Shown: one piece after another, positions 26,562 through 35,663 of the stretch
How the letters are laid out: the number at the start of each line of letters is the position of its first letter
Position numbering within the stretch: the stretch's first letter is position 1
Origin: JBLIRR01 sp049472395
GTDB lineage: Bacteria > SZUA-182 > DTGQ01 > JBLIRR01
DNA length: 64,000 nt
Direction: 5' to 3'
Assembly (NCBI GenBank): GCA_049472395.1
Contig: JBLIRR010000011.1
Span: forward strand, 91,117 to 155,116
Program-made: the position numbers and the translations under genes
Notes under the pieces: generated by a model
Told to the model about the DNA's origin: nothing
Database searches by the model: none
What the model saw: only the letters and a program-made list of their open reading frames with translations

Positions 26562-27986
26562 TCATTCGAGAAATGGTTTAAGCTTTAACTCTAAAATATA
26601 ATTGAGTTCTTCTGCAAGTTTCCTGACACGTAAAGATACGTTTGAGTCCTCTTTAACAAAATACTCAATCTCTTTCATCTCATCCCTCACCAATCGCAGG
26701 TCCGAATTTTCACAATTAATAAGGCTATACATGAGTATGTCCACAGTCAAAGCGAGGATTTTTTCTTCCTCTCCAACAATATCCCCCAAAAACTTGAGAA
26801 ATATTTTTCGATCCGGCTCCTGATAGGTAAACACCTGTTCAAGATACACGGAAATTAATTGGCAAAGCTGGAGAGTGCGTGTAGTGATCAAAATCGGCGT
26901 ATTTTCATAATCAGCTCGGGGATCTTCTTTATCATGAATCGAGCTTTCTTCTATTGTCGGAGGAGAGAAATATATTCCTTCTTCCTTAATTTTCGCTTCA
27001 TGACGACTATCTCCTCCAATGCTTACTATCTTCCCTAAACGTAAAATCAAGGGATAGTGGCTTAACTCCTCTTGTAAAATACCTCTGAAATCTTCTTTAA
27101 TTTCTTTAAAGGCGCCACTCTGGGGTTCTGCAAGAATCGTCTTCCCCATATCATTGTCGGGAGCAAAGGAAATCATGGCATGACCGTTCATCGGTTGTTC
27201 GTTGCGTGCTCTTTTTATTATATGCGGATTTATGAGTGTGTAAAAAATGTCCGGGATTTTATTACACCTCTTTTTTCTCTCCTCTTGATTGCGCGCATCA
27301 GAAAAAAGAAAATATACATATTGTTCATCTTCTATGGCTACTTCACCAGGGTAGAGGAAAAGATATATCCGCTGAGAAAACTGTGAGCAGTCCGCAAGAT
27401 CCTTTTCATACGATCTCCATATTTTATTATCAGCTGCATAGCGTGAAAATAAAAAGAGGAAAAAATTAATTTTTGCCTCTTTATTGGTAAAATAAGGCCA
27501 TATATACGTTCCGGAATAATAATTATCAATCTCCTCATATGCGAGTCTATAATCCTCCCATTGATAATAATCAGAGGGCATTCCCTTCTTATTGAGTATT
27601 TTTAAGGCGGATAAAAAATCTGTGCTTAATATATCTCTATCCGTACCATATAAATCTATTTCTTTTAAGATATACCCCGCTCCAGCCTTATTTACATCAG
27701 CAATATCATCCATCTTCACCACTAATGAGGGCTCTTTATCCGTGTGGAAAGAATCCTGATTTTCTCCTGATTTAGATTTCAGTTCCCCACGCAATCCTCT
27801 TTTTCCCTCATCTTTATAAGAGTCAGGATGAAAATTCGAAGGAAGATCAAAATAATCTTTATCTATTTCCTGGTGCATTGCGTTTCCTTTTTCTCTGATC
27901 GTAGTATCAGGGATATTGCGAATCCTTACTATGATGAAAAAAAAAAGGAGGGCAATGAGTGCAAAAAACAAATATACTTTTTTCAT
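26562..27986 (-). CDS. Unrecognised membrane-anchored protein with possible transglutaminase-like Cys/His/Glu pattern
   Basis: 474 residues; I do not recognise the family. Residues 3-21 form one hydrophobic membrane segment, so the rest probably faces the periplasm. Residues 30-90 are charged and look disordered. The middle contains C200 in DLADCSQFSQR, H269 in NGHAMISF and E287 in ILAEPQSG: the order Cys, then His followed by a beta strand, then an acidic residue before Pro, resembles the transglutaminase-like protease fold. The C-terminal 100 residues are helical. It lies between the PpiD-like gene and the KS gene, all on the minus strand. The catalytic suggestion is inference only. Confidence 0.6.
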   Translation of the reverse strand: MKKVYLFFALIALLFFFIIVRIRNIPDTTIREKGNAMHQEIDKDYFDLPSNFHPDSYKDEGKRGLRGELKSKSGENQDSFHTDKEPSLVVKMDDIADVNKAGAGYILKEIDLYGTDRDILSTDFLSALKILNKKGMPSDYYQWEDYRLAYEEIDNYYSGTYIWPYFTNKEAKINFFLFLFSRYAADNKIWRSYEKDLADCSQFSQRIYLFLYPGEVAIEDEQYVYFLFSDARNQEERKKRCNKIPDIFYTLINPHIIKRARNEQPMNGHAMISFAPDNDMGKTILAEPQSGAFKEIKEDFRGILQEELSHYPLILRLGKIVSIGGDSRHEAKIKEEGIYFSPPTIEESSIHDKEDPRADYENTPILITTRTLQLCQLISVYLEQVFTYQEPDRKIFLKFLGDIVGEEEKILALTVDILMYSLINCENSDLRLVRDEMKEIEYFVKEDSNVSLRVRKLAEELNYILELKLKPFLE

Positions 27987-28012
27987 TTAAATTTTTTTGG
28001 ATACCGTCTCAA

Positions 28013-28027
28013 TGACAAAAAGTGTCA
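28013..28027. repeat. Short inverted repeat upstream of the 474-residue protein gene
   Basis: TGACA and TGTCA flank a five-base spacer in the leader between the PpiD-like gene and the downstream start at 27986. It may be a small operator or hairpin; with a 5-bp arm, chance is a real alternative. Confidence 0.3.
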
Positions 28028-28074
28028 CCTACTTTTGGGGCTTTATGAAGGATATCTAAAAATCTGTATTCGGT

Positions 28075-29985
28075 TTATCCGCTAAAGGATTGATGTATGA
28101 TTTCAATTTTAGCGGCCGATTTGGCGGCCGATTTCACTCGGTCAGTCCACGCTTCAAATAATTGTTGTTGCTTCTCTTTCAATAAATCCTGCAACAGACT
28201 TTCATGAAATTTCTTATATTCCTCTTCATCAACACTTACTCTCTCTTCAAGCCGGGCAATACAATAGCCTTGATCAAACTCTGCGACATTTGTATAAGAA
28301 CCAATAGGCAATATGAACAAGGATTCACCGAAGACATCTGCTCTCCCCAAACCCGGTATATACCCCCCCCTTAATATCAGATCACTCTCTAATATTGTGA
28401 AATTCTTTTCAGATGCTATATCCTCAAGCTTTTCATGAGCATCTAAACGTTCCTTTATCTTTTGGGCTAATTCTTTAGCTTGAGCCCTTGCACGCTCCTG
28501 CTTTAAAACCTCTACAATCTGCCCCTTTACTTCATCCAATTCCTGAGGCTTTGGAGGGATTATATCTAATAGATTGAGTATAAAATAACCCTGCGCCGTT
28601 TTAATGAATGAACTTGGTTTACCCTTCTTTAAATTGAACGCAGCTGATTCAATTACCGCTATTTTGCCTATTCCATTGATCTCTTCCCCTTTGCGAAAAA
28701 ATTCTGTATGCCCATACACAACTTTATCATCCTCTTCTAGTTCTCTGAACACCTTCTTTTTATATATCTGCCGCAGGGCATCTTCTGCGCGAAGCATCGC
28801 TTGCTCCCACGCCTTTGCATTCCGCAATTCCATTTCAATTTGGAACCTCACTTCTTCAAGAGAATTTAATCTCTCTGGCTTAATATCCTCTACCTTAATT
28901 ATGTGATACCCAAAGCGGCTCTTCACTATCCCGCTTACATCACCTACTGCTAAGCCGAAGGCTGCTTTCTCAAATGCAGGGTCCATTTTCCCCTTCTCAA
29001 AATAATCAAGGTCCCCCCCCTTTGTTGCACTCGGACATTCAGAATTCTCCCTTGCTAATTTATGAAAGTCCTCTCCCGCTTTCACTTTCTCCAAGAGTTC
29101 CTCGATCTTTTTCCTCTTTTTTTCTTCTTCTTCCTTGGCGTCCTGAGGAGAAGTCTTAATCAATATATGACTCGCTCTTACTCGTTTAGGGGTAGAGAAT
29201 TTGTTTTGATTCCTTTGATAGTACTTTGCGATCTCATCTTCTGTGATTTTAATGTCTTTCTTGAATCTATTATAATCTATCTTTAAATACTCTATTTTTC
29301 GCTGCTCCGGATCTGTATAGTCCCCTTTATGCTCTTCATAATACTCCTTAAGGCGAGATTCATCGACTGTCACATCACCTTCTTCTCCTACCTTATCAGG
29401 GGAGATAAGGATATATTTGAATTTTACCTGCTCATGATAGCGAGCATATCGTTCCTTAAGCTCGCTCTCGGTGACTTTTATTCCCCCGATTACTGTGTCC
29501 CGAAGCTTGTCAATAAGCAGGGATCTTCTAATATCTTCCTGAAATTTCTCAGGAGTAGTACGAATAATTCTTAATCTCTGGTGATATAAATTAAGATCAA
29601 AAACCCCATCCCGCTGAAAAATCGGCATAGCGCGAATATACGCCATCGCCTCGTTATCAGTGACGATAATTTTATTTTCTTCCGCCGCATTGAGCAAAAC
29701 ATATTTTGTGATAAGATTATCTAAAGCCATTTCCTTTATATTGAGCTGATCTGCTAACTGGCTATTCCACTTATCTTTATATATATTCTGGTAGTGCTGA
29801 TGTATTCTGCTTCGTTCTTCATAATATTCCGGCATAGTAATTTCTTTTTCAAAAACAGTAGCAATGACATCATTTCTCCCCTCCTGTTTTCCGCCAAATC
29901 CCCACACCAGAAAGATAGTGCCAATGAAAGCAATGACAACAAAAATAATTACTGATGGTGCATGTTTCCTAATAAATTCAAACAT
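28075..29985 (-). CDS. PpiD-like membrane-anchored peptidyl-prolyl isomerase (SurA N-domain plus parvulin)
   Basis: 636 residues, the size of PpiD. A short cytoplasmic start (MFEFIRKHAPS) leads into a membrane segment at about 12-31 containing FLVWGFGG, as in PpiD. A SurA-N-like region follows (ATVFEKEITMPEYYEE), then a parvulin domain near 265-365 (RASHILIKT, GGDLDYFEKGKMDPAFEKAAF), then a second, degenerate PPIase-like region toward the C-terminus. It should help fold exported proteins near the translocon. It is divergent from mreB across 252 bp. It is the third parvulin-type foldase in the window. Confidence 0.85.
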   Translation of the reverse strand: MFEFIRKHAPSVIIFVVIAFIGTIFLVWGFGGKQEGRNDVIATVFEKEITMPEYYEERSRIHQHYQNIYKDKWNSQLADQLNIKEMALDNLITKYVLLNAAEENKIIVTDNEAMAYIRAMPIFQRDGVFDLNLYHQRLRIIRTTPEKFQEDIRRSLLIDKLRDTVIGGIKVTESELKERYARYHEQVKFKYILISPDKVGEEGDVTVDESRLKEYYEEHKGDYTDPEQRKIEYLKIDYNRFKKDIKITEDEIAKYYQRNQNKFSTPKRVRASHILIKTSPQDAKEEEEKKRKKIEELLEKVKAGEDFHKLARENSECPSATKGGDLDYFEKGKMDPAFEKAAFGLAVGDVSGIVKSRFGYHIIKVEDIKPERLNSLEEVRFQIEMELRNAKAWEQAMLRAEDALRQIYKKKVFRELEEDDKVVYGHTEFFRKGEEINGIGKIAVIESAAFNLKKGKPSSFIKTAQGYFILNLLDIIPPKPQELDEVKGQIVEVLKQERARAQAKELAQKIKERLDAHEKLEDIASEKNFTILESDLILRGGYIPGLGRADVFGESLFILPIGSYTNVAEFDQGYCIARLEERVSVDEEEYKKFHESLLQDLLKEKQQQLFEAWTDRVKSAAKSAAKIEIIHQSFSG

Positions 29986-30237
29986 TCAACCTCTTCTCCT
30001 AATCTTTTTTCCCCTTATTTATTGATCTTAACTGCAAAATCTCTTCGATTTTATTCTACCTTATCAATAAGATATTTGCAATACAAGCAGAAAAGTTTTT
30101 TACATAAATTATTTTGATCCCACTTGTATAAATTTATAAACTATAATAATATTAATGTCATAGCAAATTATTTTTTTTATAAAATTAAATAATTTTTAAT
30201 ATTAAAATAACTTAAAAAAAAGGGGGGGATACGAAGA

Positions 30238-31263
30238 ATGATCTTTGATTCTGTCCTGGGCATGTTTTCCAATGATCTCGCAGTAGATTTAGGTACTGCA
30301 AATACTCTCGTATGTGTGAAAGATAGAGGGGTTGTGTTAAGTGAGCCTTCTGTTGTCGCAATCCAAGTAAGTACAGGCCAGGTTCTTGCAGTAGGGGCTG
30401 AGGCAAAAAAAATGTTAGGCAGAACACCTGGTGGTATAGAGGCAATACGTCCCATGAAAGATGGTGTTATTGCCAATTTTGAGGTAGCAGAAGCTATGCT
30501 GCGTTACTTTATTACAAAAGTCCACAATCGCAAAGCATTGATCAGGCCACGAGTCATTGTGTGCGTTCCCACTGGCATTACACAAGTAGAAAAACGTGCA
30601 GTCAGAGATTCTGCCATCCAGGCAGGCGCACGAGAGATCTATCTTATTGAAGAACCTATGGCCGCAGCGATAGGAGCCGGGCTGCCTATTCAAGAGCCTT
30701 CAGGGAATATGATTGTTGATATTGGGGGTGGCACTACAGAAGTGGCAGTAATATCACTGTCTGGAATTGTGTATAGCAGATCTGTCCGGGTTGGTGGAGA
30801 TGAGATGGACGAGGCTATCATTCATACCATTAAACGCAAATATAATCTCCTGATAGGAGAAAGTACAAGTGAACAAATAAAAATGCATATTGGTTCTGCG
30901 TATCCCTTGCCAGAGCCCTTAACATATTCGGTAAAAGGGAGAGATTTAATTCAAGGCATACCTAAGACCCTTGTTGTAAATGATGAGGAAATCCGCAATT
31001 GTCTGCAAGAGCCCATATCAGCAATAGTAGACACGGTTAAGATGGCCTTAGAACGAACCCCGCCTGAACTATCCGCGGATATTGTTGATCGAGGGATAGT
31101 ATTAGCCGGAGGAGGTTCTCTCCTCACAGGCCTAGACGCTCTTCTCAGAGAAGAGACTAAACTCCCTATTGTATATGCGGAAGATCCTTTATCAGCAATT
31201 GTTCTTGGTGCAGGGAAAATTTTAAATGAAATAGATTTGCTCAAAAAAATTTCTCTTACTTAG
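30238..31263 (+). CDS. mreB: Rod-shape actin homologue MreB
   Basis: 341 residues. Actin-fold phosphate motifs are visible: LAVDLGTANTLVCV near the N-terminus, MIVDIGGGTTEVAV near 160 and LAGGGSLLTGLD near 290. MreB polymerises under the inner membrane and guides lateral wall synthesis. A G-rich ribosome site (AGGGGGGG) precedes ATG 30238. It opens the mreB-mreC-mreD-mrdA-rodA set, showing a rod-shaped cell plan. Its AT-rich upstream region should contain the promoter; no clean -35/-10 pair with normal spacing was found. Confidence 0.97.
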   Translation: MIFDSVLGMFSNDLAVDLGTANTLVCVKDRGVVLSEPSVVAIQVSTGQVLAVGAEAKKMLGRTPGGIEAIRPMKDGVIANFEVAEAMLRYFITKVHNRKALIRPRVIVCVPTGITQVEKRAVRDSAIQAGAREIYLIEEPMAAAIGAGLPIQEPSGNMIVDIGGGTTEVAVISLSGIVYSRSVRVGGDEMDEAIIHTIKRKYNLLIGESTSEQIKMHIGSAYPLPEPLTYSVKGRDLIQGIPKTLVVNDEEIRNCLQEPISAIVDTVKMALERTPPELSADIVDRGIVLAGGGSLLTGLDALLREETKLPIVYAEDPLSAIVLGAGKILNEIDLLKKISLT

Positions 31264-31300
31264 CGTCGCTAACTTATATAAAGAAACCAGGACATGTATA

Positions 31301-32149
31301 ATGGGGGGAAACCAATATAATTATAATTACCCATTCCGGAGTAGATTCAGATATCTCTATATTCTCATCTTTTTTCTTTCTCTATCTCTGATAATCATGA
31401 CTTTTAAAAGCCACCATATTAATAAAGAACTTTTTGTGGTGAAAGTAATTATTGAAGTAGTAAGTCCCATACATAGGGCTATGGTAGGGATTTATAATGG
31501 GATTGGGAACATCTGGAGCAATTATATATATCTAGTGAATACGCAAAAAAACAATAAACTTCTTCGAGAAAAAATAGAAGAGCTCAAAGCTCTTGAGACA
31601 AAATATATCGAAATGAAATTATCTAATAATAGGCTGACGAAATTATTAGAATTTAAGCAACATCTATCTTACCCAATAATTGCTGCCCAAATTATAGGAA
31701 AAGATTCAACAAGCTGGTCTCAAACGATCCTCCTGGATAAAGGAAGCAGGGCTGGCATCAAAATTAATCAGCCTGTTGTGACCCATCAGGGTCTTGTTGG
31801 AAAGGTCACAAGGATTACCCCGTCAAGTTGTCTCGTGCAACTCATCACCGATAAAAATAGCCATGTAGCCGCAATTATTCAAAAAAGTAGGGTGGAGGGT
31901 ATTTTGGTAGGCAAATCTCAAAATACTTGTGCAATAAAATATGTCGAAAGAGACGCTGATATTGAGGTAGGAAACAAAGTGATTACATCCGGCATGGGAG
32001 GGATTTTCCCCAAAGGTTTGATGCTTGGGGTAATTGTCCACATTGATAAAAAGCCTTATGAGCTTTTTCAATATGCGGAAATATCTCCACAAGTACCATT
32101 TTCAAGGCTTGAAGAAGTTTTAATTTTGCTCAAAGATCATGAAGAATAA
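31301..32149 (+). CDS. mreC: Rod-shape-determining protein MreC
   Basis: 282 residues. A cytoplasmic basic start, one membrane segment at about 20-38, a coiled coil (roughly 65-115) and a periplasmic beta-domain containing ARITPSSC-like and GLVGKVTRITPSSCLVQLITD segments are typical of MreC. It bridges MreB/RodA/PBP2 in the elongasome. AGGA lies eight bases before ATG 31301. It overlaps mreD by 11 bp. Confidence 0.95.
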   Translation: MGGNQYNYNYPFRSRFRYLYILIFFLSLSLIIMTFKSHHINKELFVVKVIIEVVSPIHRAMVGIYNGIGNIWSNYIYLVNTQKNNKLLREKIEELKALETKYIEMKLSNNRLTKLLEFKQHLSYPIIAAQIIGKDSTSWSQTILLDKGSRAGIKINQPVVTHQGLVGKVTRITPSSCLVQLITDKNSHVAAIIQKSRVEGILVGKSQNTCAIKYVERDADIEVGNKVITSGMGGIFPKGLMLGVIVHIDKKPYELFQYAEISPQVPFSRLEEVLILLKDHEE

Positions 32150-32642
32150 ACTCTATTTTTTGGCTATTATTCTCTTAATAATAATTATTCAGACAACTCA
32201 CTTTGATTTCTGGAGTATATATAGTATTAAACCGGATCTCATCCTTCTCACAACCTGCCTTTTTGGATTACTGCATGGAAGTATACCCGGAGTAACATTC
32301 GGATTTTCTCTCGGCTTTATTCAGGATGTTTTCTCGAATAGCCTTTTCGGAGCGCAATCTTTCAGCAAAGCACTCTGGGGATATGCAAGCGGACAAAGCG
32401 TTCTCAAATTGGACCCTCAATATCCAATGGTGCAACTCATGCTTATATTTACTTTCTCATTAGGGGATGCATTCCTCATTTATATACTCCATATGCTGTT
32501 TATCGGTTCTGCTCATTTTTCTAATACACGGATTTTTCTCTTTCGTACGTTCGGGCAGATAGCATATAATCTTGCCATATGGCCCCTCGTCTATCCTCTT
32601 GGAAGTAAATTCTTTATTAGCCAACAGGAAATAAAAAGGTAA
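32139..32642 (+). CDS. mreD: Rod-shape-determining protein MreD
   Basis: 167 residues with five or so hydrophobic segments, including the conserved KPDLILLTTCLFGLLHG and GFSLGFIQDVFSNSLFGAQSFSK stretch typical of MreD. It is a small integral membrane part of the elongasome. Its position between mreC and mrdA and the 11-bp overlap with mreC support the call. Confidence 0.93.
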   Translation: MKNKLYFLAIILLIIIIQTTHFDFWSIYSIKPDLILLTTCLFGLLHGSIPGVTFGFSLGFIQDVFSNSLFGAQSFSKALWGYASGQSVLKLDPQYPMVQLMLIFTFSLGDAFLIYILHMLFIGSAHFSNTRIFLFRTFGQIAYNLAIWPLVYPLGSKFFISQQEIKR

Positions 32643-32651
32643 AAAAAATCT

Positions 32652-34490
32652 ATGGCTTCTTTTTCATTTTCTCAAAATAAAGAAGATACAGTAGAGAATG
32701 GAAGAATAATCTTCATTACGATTTTAATCTTAATTTGTTTCTTTATTGTAATAGCAAGGCTTTTTTTCCTCCAAATAATTAAGGGGGATCAATACCGGGG
32801 CCTTTCTGAAGAAAATCGTATTCGATTAGTCCGACTGAAGGCGATCAGAGGCTTAATACTTGACAGACATCATCGTGTCCTGGTAAAGAATCGTCCCTAT
32901 TTTAAACTATCTATCATACCTGAAGAAGTCCAGGATATGAATACAATTCTCACTCGTATCTCACACTTAATAGATGTGCCAATCGATCAGATGAAAGAAA
33001 AAATAAAGAATTCGCCCCTGCGTTCTTTTCAAGAGATTACACTCAAATGTGATCTCACGTTTGAACAAGTCGCACAATTAGAGGAGCATCAGAATAGTCT
33101 CCCCGGTATCGTCGTGAATGCAGAGGCGAAAAGATATTATCCTTACGAATCACTCGCTGCCCATTTATTCGGATATATGGGTGAAGTTAACCATAAGCAA
33201 TTAAAATCCGGCACATTGATAAAAGTAAGGCAGGGCGACGAAATCGGCCAATATGGGCTTGAATATAGTGCGAATAAATACCTCATCGGAGATGATGGTG
33301 GAGAACAGGTAGAGGTGGATGTAGAAGGAAGGAAATTAGAAATATTAGGCCATTTGCCTTCCGTTCCTGGTAACAATCTAATATTAACAATAGACCTCGA
33401 TCTTCAACTTCTGGTTGAAGAAATCCTCGGAGACAGAACCGGAGCTATTGTTGTCATGGACCCAAGGAATGGGGAAATTCTTGCTATGACAAGCCATCCT
33501 TGCTTTAATCCAAACGATTTTGCAACAGGAATAAGTGTAGAGGAATGGAATAATTTAATAAACGATCCTAAAGATCCTTTGCAAAATAGAGTTATTCAGG
33601 CCCAGTATCCGCCAGGGTCAATTTTTAAAATTGTTGTCGCCTCAGCAGGCCTTGAAAGCGGTCTCATTGATGAATACACAGAATTTCTTTGTACTGGTCA
33701 AATTAAGATCGGCAACTGGACATATGATTGCTGGAAAAAAGGTGGGCATGGTATACGGGCAATTCATGAGGCAATCGTCCACTCATGTAATGTGTTCTTT
33801 TACCAGTTAGGGACAAAAATAGGGATTGATATAATTGCCCAATTTGCTCGGGCCTATGGATTTGATAATCCAACCCATATTATCCTTAAAGGGGAAAAGC
33901 CGGGTTTAATCCCTGACACAACCTGGAAAAAAAATGCCCTGAAAAAAATATGGTACCCAGGGGAGACAGTCTCTGCCTCAATTGGTCAGGGGTATATTTT
34001 GGTGACTCCCATCCAACTTGCCTGTTTTATTTCGGCTGTTGCGAATAAAGGCACATTATATTCGCCCAAAATTATTAAAGCAATAACCACCCCGGATACA
34101 AAAATAATACAACCCTCATCCCCTTCTAAATCACGAAAGATACCTATAAGCGCCTCGAATCTTAAAATTATTCGACAGGCTCTTTGGGGTGTGGTGAATG
34201 AAAATGGCACGGGACATCGAGCACGAATTCGCGGTATAGATGTTGCGGGAAAAACAGGAACAGCCCAAATTGTTCGTCAAAAGGAAGAGAGAGAGACGAT
34301 TGATGAAGAAGAAATACCCGAAGAATTAAGGGATCATGCATGGTTCGTGTGTTTTGCTCCATTTGAAAATCCTCAAATTGCGGTAGTTGCTCTTGTGGAA
34401 CATGGGGGGCATGGGGGCGCAGCGTGTGCACCATTAGCTCGAGAAATAATAAAAGGATATCTCCTGAAGGATCAAATAGATAAACTATGA
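32652..34490 (+). CDS. mrdA: Penicillin-binding protein 2, elongation transpeptidase MrdA
   Basis: 612 residues. A single N-terminal membrane anchor (about 20-40) is followed by the PBP dimerisation domain (RLVRLKAIRGLILDRH) and the transpeptidase domain with catalytic Ser in YPPGSIFK, HSCN as the SxN motif and AGKTGTAQ as the KTG box. It cross-links new peptidoglycan in the lateral wall with RodA. The gene ends in an ATGA overlap with rodA. Confidence 0.96.
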   Translation: MASFSFSQNKEDTVENGRIIFITILILICFFIVIARLFFLQIIKGDQYRGLSEENRIRLVRLKAIRGLILDRHHRVLVKNRPYFKLSIIPEEVQDMNTILTRISHLIDVPIDQMKEKIKNSPLRSFQEITLKCDLTFEQVAQLEEHQNSLPGIVVNAEAKRYYPYESLAAHLFGYMGEVNHKQLKSGTLIKVRQGDEIGQYGLEYSANKYLIGDDGGEQVEVDVEGRKLEILGHLPSVPGNNLILTIDLDLQLLVEEILGDRTGAIVVMDPRNGEILAMTSHPCFNPNDFATGISVEEWNNLINDPKDPLQNRVIQAQYPPGSIFKIVVASAGLESGLIDEYTEFLCTGQIKIGNWTYDCWKKGGHGIRAIHEAIVHSCNVFFYQLGTKIGIDIIAQFARAYGFDNPTHIILKGEKPGLIPDTTWKKNALKKIWYPGETVSASIGQGYILVTPIQLACFISAVANKGTLYSPKIIKAITTPDTKIIQPSSPSKSRKIPISASNLKIIRQALWGVVNENGTGHRARIRGIDVAGKTGTAQIVRQKEERETIDEEEIPEELRDHAWFVCFAPFENPQIAVVALVEHGGHGGAACAPLAREIIKGYLLKDQIDKL

Positions 34491-35578
34491 TTGACAGAAG
34501 ATTATTAAAGAATTTTGATTGGGTTCTTCTCTTTATTACATTATTGCTATGCACTATAGGATTAGTTCAGATATATAGTGCCACATTTGATCCTACGGGC
34601 GCAATTAAAAATTTAGCTTTAAAACAATTGTATTGGATCCTTATTGGACTGACTATGGCATTTTGTGTAATTAGCATTGACTACCATCGGTTAGCCCAAT
34701 GGGGCCCCTTATTTTATTTTATTGACATTGCAACACTTGTATATATTTTAATGAGAGGAAGGGCCCACACGACAGTGTCACGATGGATATATATTTGGGG
34801 AATCAATGTACAACCATCTGAATTTATGAAAGTTATTCTTATTTTGCTTCTCGCTCAGCTATTGAAATCAAAGAAATTGGGGGAAATCGGTCTTAAGGAA
34901 GGAATCATATGTTCATTTCTTACATTAGCCCCTCTCTTTCTGATTATGAAACAACCTGACCTTGGTACATCCATATTGCTCATTCCAATCTTACTTACGA
35001 CAATGTTCATTGGTGGCATATCTGTGAAATGGTTATTAAGGCTTGTTGGCTTAGGAGTATGCGTGTGTCCGATACTTTGGTTCAGATTAAAAACTTACCA
35101 AAAAAGGCGTATTCTTGGATTTATAAATCCGAATTTAGATCCCCTGGGGGCTGGTTATCAGGTTATTCAATCAAATATCGCTGTTGGCTCGGGGGGAGCA
35201 TGGGGCAAAGGTTTTATGTCAGGCACCCAATGCCAGTTGAAATTCTTACCCGTACACCATACAGATTTTATATTTTCCGTTCTTGCTGAAGAGTGGGGAT
35301 TTATGGGTGCAATTTTTGCTTTAATTCTATTTATCTTCTTAATTTTTCGCGGTATTGATATTGCCGCAAAGGCTAAAGATAAACTTGGCACAATTATTTC
35401 TTTGACTATTGTCGTTTCAATAAGCCTGCATATAATAATTAATATCTTTATGGTTATCGGTCTTCTCCCTATAGTAGGGATACCTCTTCCCTTCTTAAGC
35501 TATGGCGGTTCCGCAATGATTAGCAACTTCATCTCTATTGCTCTTCTTCTTAATATCCAGATGCGTCGATTTGACTAA
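34487..35578 (+). CDS. rodA: SEDS peptidoglycan glycosyltransferase RodA
   Basis: 363 residues with about ten membrane segments. Typical SEDS motifs are seen: QIYSATF near the start, FMKVILILLLAQ, KQPDLGTSILLIP, and the C-terminal GIPLPFLSYGGSAMISN. RodA polymerises lipid II glycan strands with PBP2 as partner. It overlaps mrdA by 4 bp. FtsW is the main alternative, but the mre/mrd neighbours settle it as RodA. Confidence 0.96.
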   Translation: MIDRRLLKNFDWVLLFITLLLCTIGLVQIYSATFDPTGAIKNLALKQLYWILIGLTMAFCVISIDYHRLAQWGPLFYFIDIATLVYILMRGRAHTTVSRWIYIWGINVQPSEFMKVILILLLAQLLKSKKLGEIGLKEGIICSFLTLAPLFLIMKQPDLGTSILLIPILLTTMFIGGISVKWLLRLVGLGVCVCPILWFRLKTYQKRRILGFINPNLDPLGAGYQVIQSNIAVGSGGAWGKGFMSGTQCQLKFLPVHHTDFIFSVLAEEWGFMGAIFALILFIFLIFRGIDIAAKAKDKLGTIISLTIVVSISLHIIINIFMVIGLLPIVGIPLPFLSYGGSAMISNFISIALLLNIQMRRFD

Positions 35579-35603
35579 CGCAATGTTCTTCTCTCACCAT
35601 TTA

Positions 35604-35612
35604 TGGTATACT
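35604..35612 (+). promoter_or_regulatory. Extended -10 promoter before hemL
   Basis: TGGTATACT fits the extended -10 consensus TGnTATAAT with one change. A poor -35 (TGTTCT, 35584-35589) is 17 bases upstream of TATACT, as is usual for extended -10 promoters. The transcript would begin near 35619, 45 bases before hemL ATG 35664. Confidence 0.5.
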
Positions 35613-35663
35613 ACGTGTCGATAATTAATATTACTATGGTACTGTAAGAAGAGGAGATTTCCC

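Noticed and set aside
30114..30147. TTGATC...TATAAT promoter before mreB
   Set aside because: The spacer is 22 bases, too long for sigma-70.
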